Program-made: the position numbers and the translations under genes
Shown: piece by piece, positions 51,041 to 58,687 of the stretch
Layout of the letters: every line of letters starts with the position of its first letter
Position numbering within the stretch: position 1 is the stretch's first letter
Notes under the pieces: generated by a model
Told to the model about the DNA's origin: nothing
The model's input: the letters and a program-made list of their open reading frames with translations, nothing else
Database searches by the model: none
DNA from: Micavibrio_A sp964539025
GTDB lineage: Bacteria > Pseudomonadota > Alphaproteobacteria > Micavibrionales > Micavibrionaceae
Reading direction: 5' to 3'
Assembly (NCBI GenBank): GCA_964539025.1
Contig: CAZIFA010000009.1
Coordinates: forward strand, 1 to 64,000
Length of the DNA: 64,000 bases

Positions 51041-51580
51041 ATGGATAAATTTTTCCCTGATATGACATCGTTTCATGAGATGGCGAATCCTAAAACGATA
51101 GAGTACACTTTCGTAGTCCCATTGCCTGCAAATGGCCGTGTCCAGTTCGACAAGATGCAATTCGATTCCCGAGAAGATTGGTTTGACCACGCCATGACCA
51201 CTATTTGCTCGATGAATCTCAATCACGCGCGCCATGAAGAAACAGAAAAAGGCTATAAATTCGTCTTCCACGGATATAGGGATTTCATGGTTTTCGATGT
51301 GCTAACGACCGGTGATAAAATAGGGACATACGCAAGCAGGTCAGGCCCTGTGGATAGTGCGCTTGCTCCGTTCTATGAGCGCGCCATCAAAATGTTTTTT
51401 TGGGATAAGGGGATTTCCCCGGCAATAGAAGAAAAAGATGCGTTTTTTACCCTGACATTCGATCGTAAGAGCGAGTTGGTGACATTTCTGACGGGTGCGC
51501 AAACCATACACGAGATGGCGTTGGCCGCTCAAGAAAAAACCAGGCTCCCGACCCACCATGCGCCGAAAGCAGAAATCTAA
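51041..51580 (+). CDS. Paralogue 3 of a three-gene unknown family
   Basis: A 179-residue protein beginning MDKFFPDM. FDSREDWFDHAMTTI, KGYKFVFHGYRDFMVFDVLTTGD, FFWDKG and LTFDRKSELVTFLTGAQTIHEMAL match copies 1 and 2. The start was set at the ATG after AAAGAGTTTGCT; a TTG nine codons earlier has no SD. It has no signal peptide. The stop touches the converging channel gene. Confidence 0.7.
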   Translation: MDKFFPDMTSFHEMANPKTIEYTFVVPLPANGRVQFDKMQFDSREDWFDHAMTTICSMNLNHARHEETEKGYKFVFHGYRDFMVFDVLTTGDKIGTYASRSGPVDSALAPFYERAIKMFFWDKGISPAIEEKDAFFTLTFDRKSELVTFLTGAQTIHEMALAAQEKTRLPTHHAPKAEI

Positions 51581-52054
51581 TCAGTCCGGCATTCTTTTCT
51601 TGCGCGGATAGATCATCTGCATGATTTCGAATAAGAACGCCGTTCCCCAGCCCAGCAAGACGATACCGTTCGCCGCCTCTATTCCCGATAACACGCGCCA
51701 TTCATCTTTGAGCACGATGTCGCCGTAACCGAGCGTGGTGAAAGTGACAACGGAAAAATACACCGCGTCTTCCAGCGTTTTGAACTCCTTCACGTCAAGA
51801 ATTTCATACGCGAACGCCCACAGCCATATGTGCACGGTTATCAGGAAAAAGATTCCAAGAACGCAGACACCACTCAGCATCATTTTATAAATATGCGATA
51901 TATGGCCCGCTTTTCCCGCCGCATACAGCCGCGTCTCCACCGTCCGCATAATCCGATCTAGTCCAAAAGCATGTATCGCAACGGTCAGCAGCACCATGAT
52001 AACTGCCACGGCCAGATCGTCTAGGAATATCGGGATGTCGTACAGGTGGGACAT
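51581..52054 (-). CDS. Two-helix potassium channel
   Basis: A 157-residue membrane protein with hydrophobic helices near residues 14-30 and 58-80, and a pore loop containing the K+ selectivity filter VVTFTTLGYGDIV at about 101-114, followed by a third helix (NGIVLLGWGTAFLFEIM). This is the Ion_trans_2 architecture. It has no cytosolic regulatory domain. A 35-residue membrane peptide is encoded 11 bp upstream. Confidence 0.85.
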   Translation of the reverse strand: MSHLYDIPIFLDDLAVAVIMVLLTVAIHAFGLDRIMRTVETRLYAAGKAGHISHIYKMMLSGVCVLGIFFLITVHIWLWAFAYEILDVKEFKTLEDAVYFSVVTFTTLGYGDIVLKDEWRVLSGIEAANGIVLLGWGTAFLFEIMQMIYPRKKRMPD

Positions 52055-52065
52055 TGGCCCGTCGC

Positions 52066-52173
52066 CTATGGCAGAGTGAGCATTCCCGAGAGCGCCGCCA
52101 TGTTCCCGAACAGGAGAAGGATGATCAGCGACAAAAGAAAGATTTCGATGCGTTTGGTAGCCATAGGAGTCAT
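52066..52173 (-). CDS. Small membrane protein upstream of the K+ channel
   Basis: A 35-residue frame, MTPMATKRIEIFLLSLIILLL..., made of one transmembrane helix. AAAGG lies six bases ahead of the ATG at 52173. It ends 11 bp before the channel gene, so it may be a co-expressed subunit. It is short, and a chance hydrophobic frame cannot be ruled out. Confidence 0.4.
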   Translation of the reverse strand: MTPMATKRIEIFLLSLIILLLFGNMAALSGMLTLP

Positions 52174-52278
52174 CTTATACCTTTCATGCCGGCGAATGCG
52201 AATTTGAAAATTAACGGAACCACATGTAGCAAGAAAATGTTTGGAATCCAAGGACATGCGCAGCAGCCACTGGAAACG

Positions 52279-52307
52279 TTTACATAAGGTAAATTTGGGC
52301 CTATAGT
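52279..52307 (+). promoter_or_regulatory. TTTACATAAGG promoter
   Basis: TTTACA (52279-52284) and TATAGT (52302-52307), spaced 17 bp, ahead of the ATG at 52352. It is another member of the extended -35 set. Confidence 0.6.
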
Positions 52308-52351
52308 TACTGCCCTACGGCGTCCGAAAAAAGGTTTGAAAGAATCAGATC

Positions 52352-52756
52352 ATGCAGGCCCTAAAACGAAACCAAATAGAAAATCCCGTCTGGGATATTT
52401 TCAAAAAACGCAGTGACGAAAAGCTCCGTGACGAAGCCCGCGCCATACGGGAAAGACACGACGCACATGTCGACCGCCTGTATAAAATCCCCGCTCAGAT
52501 AGGTCAGGCCATTTGCACCATCGTCCCCATTCCTATGACGCTTTGGGCTGGATTAAGCGTCGCAGAAAAAACCACACCGGTGGACAATATTCATCTCGCG
52601 GGCGCGCTCGGCGTGGCATTCATCGCCGCGACGATGCTTTTCAAATTCAGGCATGATTTCGCCAAGGCCGTGAAGACCAAGGACTATAATGGGCTTCTCG
52701 ACGATCTCGTTGATTTTAGATCAAAGCGCACGGTTGGTCCGAAGAAAGACATTTAG
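52352..52756 (+). CDS. Hypothetical two-helix membrane protein
   Basis: A 134-residue protein with an N-terminal charged coiled segment (KKRSDEKLRDEARAIRERHDAHVDRLYK) and two hydrophobic helices (IGQAICTIVPIPMTLWAGLSV and LAGALGVAFIAATMLF). No family is recognised. It has its own promoter and lies before a GTCAT repeat. Confidence 0.65.
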   Translation: MQALKRNQIENPVWDIFKKRSDEKLRDEARAIRERHDAHVDRLYKIPAQIGQAICTIVPIPMTLWAGLSVAEKTTPVDNIHLAGALGVAFIAATMLFKFRHDFAKAVKTKDYNGLLDDLVDFRSKRTVGPKKDI

Positions 52757-52790
52757 CTTATGGCATATATCATTTCATTATTCATCTAAT

Positions 52791-52851
52791 GTCATTCCCC
52801 GACTTGATCGGGGAATCCAGACTGGATCCTCCGGTCAAGCCGGAGGATGAC
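52791..52851. repeat. GTCATTCCCCGACTTG... palindromic repeat
   Basis: A near-identical relative of the element at 47336-47395, ending CCGGAGGATGAC. It is followed by a CGAAG-type palindrome at 52866-52916 that reaches into the rodZ stop codon. Confidence 0.85.
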
Positions 52852-52913
52852 AGGTTTGTGTCGGCAACGAAATCGCGAAGAATAAATATGAACTTCGCGT
52901 CTTCGTGCCTTCG

Positions 52914-53786
52914 TTACATATTTTTTGCCGCCGCTGGTGGCACGGTTTTCAAAAGAGATTCCGGGCTGAGGGATATTTTACGTTTGATCTGCCCGGCTTC
53001 GCCGAGTGGCGCGATTTCTTTCCCATCCACTTTTACCTTGATACCGCCTGCATTGCCCGTGGCCATCAGTAGGCCGGGTTCATCGGGAACGTAATAAATA
53101 TCACCTGGTTTGAGCACTTGGCGCAAAATGGCCGCGCCTTTCGCATCGCGGATTTCGATCCAGCTGCTATCAACAATTTCAAGAACGACGCGGCCCGCAC
53201 CTGCCGCCGGCGCAGCTTCTGCAACATCTTTCGAAGCAGAATCGGATTTTTCTTTTTCAGGCGATTGTTGTTCGACCAGAGATGGCGCTTCGTTGAGTTG
53301 CGATTTGGTCAGTTGGTCCGGCACGGGCGGAATGCCGTTCTTTTGTGCCCCCGGAAACATCATGAAGGAAATGAATCCGATCAGCACGACAAAGCCGAAC
53401 ACGCTCCCGCCGATAATCATGGCGTTGGGGACTTTGCTTTCGGAGGCAGGAACGGGGAATGAAAGGTCGGGTTTTTTCTGGCGGCCGACAGATTGTTCTT
53501 TGAACAGATGAACCATCTTATCGCCATCGAGGCCGAGATATTCGGAATAGGAACGCACGAATCCGATCGCGTAAACCCGGCCCGGAAGCTGGGAAATATC
53601 CCCCTTTTCCAACGCCCCCAACTGCGAGGCGCGGATGCGCAAGATGGTTTCGATCTGTTCCAGCGTCTGGCCGTAATGCACGCGCGTGCGGCGCAGAATT
53701 TCCCCCACCGCCATGTCGGTGTGGAAATTCAGGTCGGGGCCGTCCGTGGTATCCTCGGGCGCGGTTTTGTGGACAGAGTCTGTCAT
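52914..53786 (-). CDS. RodZ-like HTH/DUF4115 membrane protein
   Basis: A 290-residue bitopic protein. The N-terminal HTH_25 domain (GEILRRTRVHYGQTLEQIETILRIRASQLGALEKGDISQLPGRVYAIGFVRSYSEYLGLD) is followed by one transmembrane helix (about 124-143), a Glu/Ser/Ala-rich linker and a periplasmic DUF4115 beta-domain (SSWIEIRDAKGAAILRQVLKPGDIYYVPDEPGLLMATGNAGGIKVKVDG). RodZ proteins connect MreB to the wall machinery. The position beside ispG matches the usual alphaproteobacterial order. Confidence 0.9.
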   Translation of the reverse strand: MTDSVHKTAPEDTTDGPDLNFHTDMAVGEILRRTRVHYGQTLEQIETILRIRASQLGALEKGDISQLPGRVYAIGFVRSYSEYLGLDGDKMVHLFKEQSVGRQKKPDLSFPVPASESKVPNAMIIGGSVFGFVVLIGFISFMMFPGAQKNGIPPVPDQLTKSQLNEAPSLVEQQSPEKEKSDSASKDVAEAAPAAGAGRVVLEIVDSSWIEIRDAKGAAILRQVLKPGDIYYVPDEPGLLMATGNAGGIKVKVDGKEIAPLGEAGQIKRKISLSPESLLKTVPPAAAKNM

Positions 53787-53852
53787 ATCCGGGCTACTTT
53801 ACGGGAAAATGATCCATTCTTCCAGCCCCCGCATCAGATGTAATTTACAGGT

Positions 53853-53937
53853 GTCATCCCGAGCGAAGTCGAGGGATCTTTGGCAGAACGGATAGGCCAA
53901 AGATCCCTCCACTCCACTGCGCTCCGGTCGGGATGAC
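53853..53937. repeat. GTCATCCCGAGCGAAG...GGGATGAC palindromic repeat
   Basis: An 85-bp element, GTCATCCC/GGGATGAC ends, with GGGATCTTTGGC pairing with GCCAAAGATCCC inside. It lies between the rodZ-like and P-loop genes. Confidence 0.85.
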
Positions 53938-53959
53938 AAATGGAGGTTAGCCATTAATT

Positions 53960-54508
53960 CTACAAAACCTGTAAAATCCGTTCGACGGTTTCGTCTGCGC
54001 TCAGGCTTGTTGTATCAATGGTAATTGCCTTGCGCGAACCGGCATCAAATAAGGGCAAGGTCGCGTTACGAAGAGCAGCCTCAGGATCGGCGTCTTTGAA
54101 GCGAAGGCGCCGTTCAGGAACGACGACACGTCTGGCAAGTTCGTCCGGTGCACAGGTTAGCCTGACAACGAGAGCATCCGCTTCCCGCCGATCTGCGATT
54201 TCAAGAAGTTCTTTCGCAATTTCGATATCGCGAGAATTATTCACAAAAGCGAGAGTGAACACGAAGTTCCAATCGGAAGGAGAATGCGTTGCAATAGTCT
54301 CCATAATAGCAGCCCGCACTTGCTTTACTTGATTCCATACGTCTTTAGGGATAGGTGTGATGCCATCTTGTTGAATCATTCCGAAAACCGGATTCAGCCA
54401 ATAATGGTTATCGACAAGCTTCGCAGGCATTTTGGCGGCGAGTTTGTTGGCAATAGTATATTTGCCAACGCCGGGTGGCCCGACGATATAGACAAACTGG
54501 TTGGTCAT
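53960..54508 (-). CDS. P-loop NTPase/kinase
   Basis: A 182-residue protein with Walker A VYIVGPPGVGKYTIANKLA (GKYT instead of the common GKST), a VDNHYW segment and PDELARRVVVPERRLRFKD, as in small nucleoside/shikimate-type kinases (AAA_17/AAA_33). The substrate is unknown. Its ATG overlaps the lysC stop by one base, so the two are co-transcribed. Confidence 0.75.
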   Translation of the reverse strand: MTNQFVYIVGPPGVGKYTIANKLAAKMPAKLVDNHYWLNPVFGMIQQDGITPIPKDVWNQVKQVRAAIMETIATHSPSDWNFVFTLAFVNNSRDIEIAKELLEIADRREADALVVRLTCAPDELARRVVVPERRLRFKDADPEAALRNATLPLFDAGSRKAITIDTTSLSADETVERILQVL

Positions 54509-55743
54509 TACGCCGCCTGATCCAGATCGTATGCGCTGTGCAGCGCGCGGACGGCGAGTTCCAGATATTCCCGGGCGATCAGGACGCTGATTTTGATTTC
54601 CGAGGTCGAGATTACGAGGATGTTGATCCCTTTTTCCGCCAGAGTGCTGAACATCGTTTTGGCAACGCCCGCATGGCTTCGCATACCGATCCCCACCACA
54701 GAAACTTTTACGACATCAGTATCGACGCGGATATTGATGTTCTTGAAAATATCCTGAGAGCGAATAACTTCCTGGGCCTTCACCAGATCACCTTCGGGCA
54801 ACGTAAAGGTGATGTCTGTCTTGGTGCCGTCGGGCGAAATGTTCTGGACGATCATATCGACGTTGATTGCGGCATCGGCGAGCGGGCCGAACACGCGGGC
54901 GGCGACGCCGGGCACATCGGGCACGCCCAGTATCGTGACTTTCGCTTCATCCTTGGCGAACGCGACGCCGTTGACGATATATTGTTCCATGATGTCTTCC
55001 TCCTTGGTGACCAACGTTCCGGGAAGTTCGCTCCCTATCGCCGGATCGAAACTCGATAAAACCTGAACAGGCACGTTGTATTTATACGCCATCTCGACCG
55101 AACGGACCTGAAGCACTTTTGCGCCGAGCGACGCCAGCTCCAGCATCTCTTCATATGAAATGCGATTGATCTTGCGCGCTTCGGGGACGATGCGTGGATC
55201 GGTTGTGTAAATGCCATCGACATCGGTGTAGATATCGCAGCGGTCTGCTTTGAGCGCGGCGGCGAGCGCTACGGCGGTGGTATCGGACCCGCCCCTTCCC
55301 AACGTTGAAATCCGGTTTTCGGATGTGACGCCCTGAAAACCCGCGAGCACGGCGACTTCTTTTGTTTTAAGCGATTCTTCCATCGCGTCGGTGTTGATGC
55401 CTTGAATCCGTGCCTTGGCATGGACTTCGTCGGATATGATCGGCACCTGCCAGCCCAGCCATGACCGGGCGGATATGCCGCGTTTCTGGAGCGCGATGGC
55501 CATGAGGCCCGCCGTCACCTGTTCGCCCGAAGCGACCACGGCGTCGTATTCACGCACATCATGGGTTGTCGAAATAGCGTTGCAATAGGCGACGAGTTGG
55601 TTGGTCACGCCGGACATGGCCGAAACGATAACCGCGATTTCATGGCCGAGTGCGACCTCGCGCGCGATTTTCTCCGCCGCTTTTTCAATGCGGTCCGTGT
55701 CGGCCACCGACGTGCCGCCGAATTTCACAACTATGCGAGCCAT
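54508..55743 (-). CDS. lysC: Aspartate kinase
   Basis: A 411-residue aspartokinase, first step of the lysine, threonine and methionine pathway. It opens MARIVVKFGGTSVAD, with GFQGVTSENRISTLGRGGSDTTAVALAAAL in the catalytic part and two C-terminal ACT domains (about 265-400) for feedback control. No SD is clear. lysA, the end of the same pathway, lies 7 kb away on the other strand. Confidence 0.97.
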   Translation of the reverse strand: MARIVVKFGGTSVADTDRIEKAAEKIAREVALGHEIAVIVSAMSGVTNQLVAYCNAISTTHDVREYDAVVASGEQVTAGLMAIALQKRGISARSWLGWQVPIISDEVHAKARIQGINTDAMEESLKTKEVAVLAGFQGVTSENRISTLGRGGSDTTAVALAAALKADRCDIYTDVDGIYTTDPRIVPEARKINRISYEEMLELASLGAKVLQVRSVEMAYKYNVPVQVLSSFDPAIGSELPGTLVTKEEDIMEQYIVNGVAFAKDEAKVTILGVPDVPGVAARVFGPLADAAINVDMIVQNISPDGTKTDITFTLPEGDLVKAQEVIRSQDIFKNINIRVDTDVVKVSVVGIGMRSHAGVAKTMFSTLAEKGINILVISTSEIKISVLIAREYLELAVRALHSAYDLDQAA

Positions 55744-55762
55744 AGGAGATAGTTATACGGGA

Positions 55763-56197
55763 TTAAATAGCCAATGCAAGGGCTTGGGTTGATGGCGCTT
55801 TGGATTGAAGCGCCGGGCAATATTTTCGGGCAAGTTTATTATATTCCCGCAAGACATCACGGTAATCATCTATGATAACAAATCCGCCCGTATCAACGAA
55901 TTGTGCCGCCCGTTCCGCATAAAACGCAATGTCCCCGCTGACAATAGCGCAGGCATGCTTGTCTTGAAATTCCAATACCTTGTTATCAAGACATGAAATA
56001 CGCAGCAAATGTCCGTTTTCAGGGTTTTTTGCCAGCGGCCATATAACGAGCCCTTTGCAATACTCGTTCTCTTGCTCTTTTGTCGTATCGGTCATGCTGA
56101 GAGCCTTTGACAATTCATCATCGATATTTTGCGCGAACGCAGCCGCCGGCATAAACGCCGCCACCATGGACACAGCCGCAATACATACATTTTTCAT
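55763..56197 (-). CDS. Secreted four-cysteine protein 1
   Basis: A 144-residue exported protein (signal MKNVCIAAVSMVAAFMPAAAFAQ). Four cysteines in the mature part are in YCKGLVIW, ISCLDNKVLEFQD, HACAIV and KYCPAL. The ISCLDNKV and Cys-spacing pattern is repeated in the next gene upstream. This is the last of a four-gene operon of diverged paralogues. No known family; periplasmic disulfide-bonded domain is inferred. Confidence 0.75.
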   Translation of the reverse strand: MKNVCIAAVSMVAAFMPAAAFAQNIDDELSKALSMTDTTKEQENEYCKGLVIWPLAKNPENGHLLRISCLDNKVLEFQDKHACAIVSGDIAFYAERAAQFVDTGGFVIIDDYRDVLREYNKLARKYCPALQSKAPSTQALALAI

Positions 56198-56214
56198 GTT
56201 ATATATCCTAAATC

Positions 56215-56646
56215 TTATGAAGTCATGCCGGGGCAAAATATTTTCGTTAATTTTCTTAAAGATTCCAAGTTACTTTTATATTCATCGTGAAATCTGGAAA
56301 GATCGAGCAGGCCGTTAAACCCTGTTAATGTGGCTCTAAAAAAGTCAATCCTGTTGCCTATAATCTCACAGGCATCTTCATCCCTGTACTCAACAACTTT
56401 GTTGTCAAGACAATAGACGCGATGCAGTTTTTTACTGTCCGGGTCCCTTACCAGCGTCCAGAAGTCCAGAGCACAATGATCGGCCTTTTGCTGCGGCGGA
56501 AGATCAAAAATCCTTACAGCCTTTGGGTCAGCCTTTGGGCCATTTATTAAATGTGCATCTGCCAGAGGACGCACTTGTCCGGACGCCGCCACCGGCATAA
56601 ACGCCGCGACAAGAGAAACCGCAAGGATAGTAGAAAGATGGCGCAT
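56215..56646 (-). CDS. Secreted four-cysteine protein 2
   Basis: A 143-residue paralogue: signal MRHLSTILAVSLVAAFMPVAASGQ, then DHCALDFW, VYCLDNKVVEYRD, DACEII and IFCPGM, nearly the same cysteine frame as protein 1, and the closest pair of the set. The stop is 17 bp before protein 1; the start is two bases after protein 3's stop. Confidence 0.75.
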   Translation of the reverse strand: MRHLSTILAVSLVAAFMPVAASGQVRPLADAHLINGPKADPKAVRIFDLPPQQKADHCALDFWTLVRDPDSKKLHRVYCLDNKVVEYRDEDACEIIGNRIDFFRATLTGFNGLLDLSRFHDEYKSNLESLRKLTKIFCPGMTS

Positions 56647-56648
56647 GG

Positions 56649-57113
56649 TTATCCTAAAGCGTATGGACTAAATTTCCAGGATGTCCCGGGTGCGCAATTA
56701 TCTTCGAAAGCCCTTACATATTCGGGCAGACTTTGCCTGAAATCTTCAAACCCGCCATCCATTTTGTATTTTCTAACAGCCAAATCCCTTTGTCGGCGCT
56801 CTGTTTCCAGCTCCAAAAGTGTGCATGCCTTATCGGCATTGAAGGTAAAAATTTCACGCGTGGTGCAATTAAGTAGTTTAGGGGCTTTTTCGCCGACATA
56901 GGCGCGCGCATGCGGATTACTGGAACAATGGATGGCAAGCATATCATCCGGCGCAAGTGTATAAAATCCGCTTGGGCTGACATGGGTAATACCCTTATCA
57001 TTTTGCATGCGCGGTGCTGCCGGACGTCCTAGGCTGTCATACGCCTGCTGGGCTTGTGCACCGGCAGCGAAAACTGTTGCCGCCATCACGCCGAATATTG
57101 TTCGCATGGTCAT
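56649..57113 (-). CDS. Secreted four-cysteine protein 3
   Basis: A 154-residue paralogue with signal MTMRTIFGVMAATVFAAGAQAQ. Cysteines lie in AIHCSSN, LLNCTTREIFTFN, KACTLLELE and EDNCAPGT, the same order but longer spacings. The ATG overlaps the protein 4 stop by four bases (ATGA). Confidence 0.75.
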   Translation of the reverse strand: MTMRTIFGVMAATVFAAGAQAQQAYDSLGRPAAPRMQNDKGITHVSPSGFYTLAPDDMLAIHCSSNPHARAYVGEKAPKLLNCTTREIFTFNADKACTLLELETERRQRDLAVRKYKMDGGFEDFRQSLPEYVRAFEDNCAPGTSWKFSPYALG

Positions 57114-57574
57114 GGTTGCCTCAGGATCAATTTTGCTTGAGCTTGTATCCCTGCGGCGTGGGGTTGGAATCTGAAAGATGTGTTAGCGCCGCAAAGTCGT
57201 TTTTCCATGGCGATAAGATCGTTCTCTGCCATTTTATATAGACTGGGATCCGTGTTGGGATTGCTTTTGCTCTGTTCAAGTGCAAATTTTAGATATCTGG
57301 TAGCCTCGCAACTTCTCTCCGGCTTTATAGTCCAGACAGTGCCAAAAGAACTTTTGCACCACACAACAACTAGGCCGCTTTTTTCATCTGTGTATAAAAT
57401 ATTGGCCTTGTTGTGTGCTAGGCAATCCATAAGTCTTGGTTCTTGCTTTACGTTTTTTTCAGCCGATGTGCCCACATCTTCGCCTTTGAACCTTAGAGGC
57501 TTGGTTTCCTGCGCAAAGGCTGGCGCCGCCGCTGCGAGCAATGAGGCGACTGCCATCGATGGAATTTTTGTCAT
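57110..57574 (-). CDS. Secreted four-cysteine protein 4
   Basis: A 154-residue paralogue: signal MTKIPSMAVASLLAAAAPAFAQ; cysteines in LMDCLAHN, VVWCKSSFGTVWTI, RSCEATR and RLCGAN. It is the first gene of the operon. I start at the ATG (57574) rather than the GTG two codons earlier. The promoter lies 36 bp upstream. Confidence 0.75.
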   Translation of the reverse strand: MTKIPSMAVASLLAAAAPAFAQETKPLRFKGEDVGTSAEKNVKQEPRLMDCLAHNKANILYTDEKSGLVVVWCKSSFGTVWTIKPERSCEATRYLKFALEQSKSNPNTDPSLYKMAENDLIAMEKRLCGANTSFRFQPHAAGIQAQAKLILRQP

Positions 57575-57609
57575 GTTCACACCCGAAAGATCGTTGTAAA
57601 AGAAGCTTA

Positions 57610-57638
57610 GACATAGCGTAATTTGTGTATTATGTCAA
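57610..57638 (-). promoter_or_regulatory. TTGACATAA promoter of the four-cysteine operon
   Basis: TTGACATAATACAC starts at 57638 on the reverse strand, with TATGTC (57615-57610) after 17 bp. Confidence 0.7.
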
Positions 57639-57658
57639 ACATTTAAGGTTTAAAGCCC

Positions 57659-58432
57659 ATGGGAACCGTCAGCGCCCGCGAAATAGAGAATTTTTCAAAG
57701 GATTCAGCCCATTGGTGGGATGAAAACGGCCCTTTTCGCCCCCTGCACCGGCTCAACCCCGTCCGCCTCTCTTATATCAAGGACCAAATCTGTGGCCATT
57801 ACGGGCTGGATACCAAAAGCTTCAAACCCTATTCCGGCCTGAACATTCTCGATATCGGCTGCGGCGGCGGGCTGGTGTGCGAGCCGATGGCAAGACTGGG
57901 CGGCACCGTTACGGGGATAGACGCCGACGCCAACGCGATCGAGATTGCAAAGGTTCATGCGAGGCAATCCGGCCTTCAAATTAATTATCAATGTGCTTCA
58001 ACAGATCAACTATTGTCACCCCCGCCTCGTGCGGGGGTCCGGATGCCCGCACAAGGCGGGCATGACAAGTTTGATGTGGTTTTGGCATTAGAAATTGTCG
58101 AACATGTCGCAGACGTCAATACATTCGTCCGCCATTGCGTTGATTTATGCAAGCCGGGCGGGCTTATCCTCTTCTCCACACTCAACCGCACGCCGAAATC
58201 TTTCCTGCTCGGCAAAGTGGCCGCTGAATATATTCTGGGCTGGGTTCCAACCGGCACGCATGACTGGAAGAAATTTCTCAAGCCATCCGAACTTTCGCGT
58301 GCGGTGCGGCAAAACGGCGCGGAACCGATGGAAACCGAAGGTATGGTGTTCGACCCGTTCAAAGGCGATTTCAGGCGCGATGCGCTCGATATCAGCGTCA
58401 ATTACTTCCTTTGTGCCGTTAAATCGGCCTAA
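57659..58432 (+). CDS. ubiG: Ubiquinone biosynthesis O-methyltransferase, with repeat insertion
   Basis: A 257-residue SAM methyltransferase acting twice in ubiquinone synthesis. NILDIGCGGGLVCEPMARLGGTVTGIDADANAIEIAK is the SAM core, FDVVLALEIVEHVADVNTFV the following strand. Between them, at about residues 119-137, PPPRAGVRMPAQGGHDK is foreign to UbiG and coincides with a GTCAC...ATGAC palindrome at 58015-58066. The insertion is in frame and sits in a loop before a strand, so the enzyme may still work. The gene is divergent from the four-cysteine operon. Confidence 0.93.
   Translation: MGTVSAREIENFSKDSAHWWDENGPFRPLHRLNPVRLSYIKDQICGHYGLDTKSFKPYSGLNILDIGCGGGLVCEPMARLGGTVTGIDADANAIEIAKVHARQSGLQINYQCASTDQLLSPPPRAGVRMPAQGGHDKFDVVLALEIVEHVADVNTFVRHCVDLCKPGGLILFSTLNRTPKSFLLGKVAAEYILGWVPTGTHDWKKFLKPSELSRAVRQNGAEPMETEGMVFDPFKGDFRRDALDISVNYFLCAVKSA
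58015..58066 (+). repeat. Palindromic repeat inserted in the ubiG reading frame
   Basis: TTGTCACCCCCGCCTCGTGCGGGGGT-style first hairpin (CCCCCGC/GCGGGGG) is followed by TGCCCGC/GCGGGCA and ends ATGACAA. The 52-bp core matches the family at 60545-60622 and adds about 17 residues to UbiG. Confidence 0.85.
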
Positions 58433-58475
58433 ACCGCCCCTTTTATTCGGCCCCTGAAACGATTATCTTATTCAT

Positions 58476-58673
58476 ATGTCAGGATTCTTTTTCACCGCGA
58501 TGCTCGTCGCCATGTTTCTCACCCTCGCCGTGCTCGCCACGGGAATCATTTCCATGATCAAGGGCGGAGAGTTCAACGCCAAATACGGCAACAAATTAAT
58601 GCGAATGCGCGTGATGATGCAGGCTATCGCCATCGCGTTGTTCGCGCTCGCCATCCTGGCCGATAAATCCTAA
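58476..58673 (+). CDS. HIG1-domain twin-transmembrane protein
   Basis: A 65-residue inner-membrane protein with two helices (about 3-26 and 45-62) joined by KGGEFNAKYGNKLMRMRVMMQ. The central GGEFNxKYGNKLMRxRV sequence is the HIG1 signature known from respiratory supercomplex factors. In alphaproteobacteria it commonly lies beside etfBA, as here, 14 bp ahead of etfB. Confidence 0.85.
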   Translation: MSGFFFTAMLVAMFLTLAVLATGIISMIKGGEFNAKYGNKLMRMRVMMQAIAIALFALAILADKS

Positions 58674-58687
58674 GGGAGTTTTTTAAG

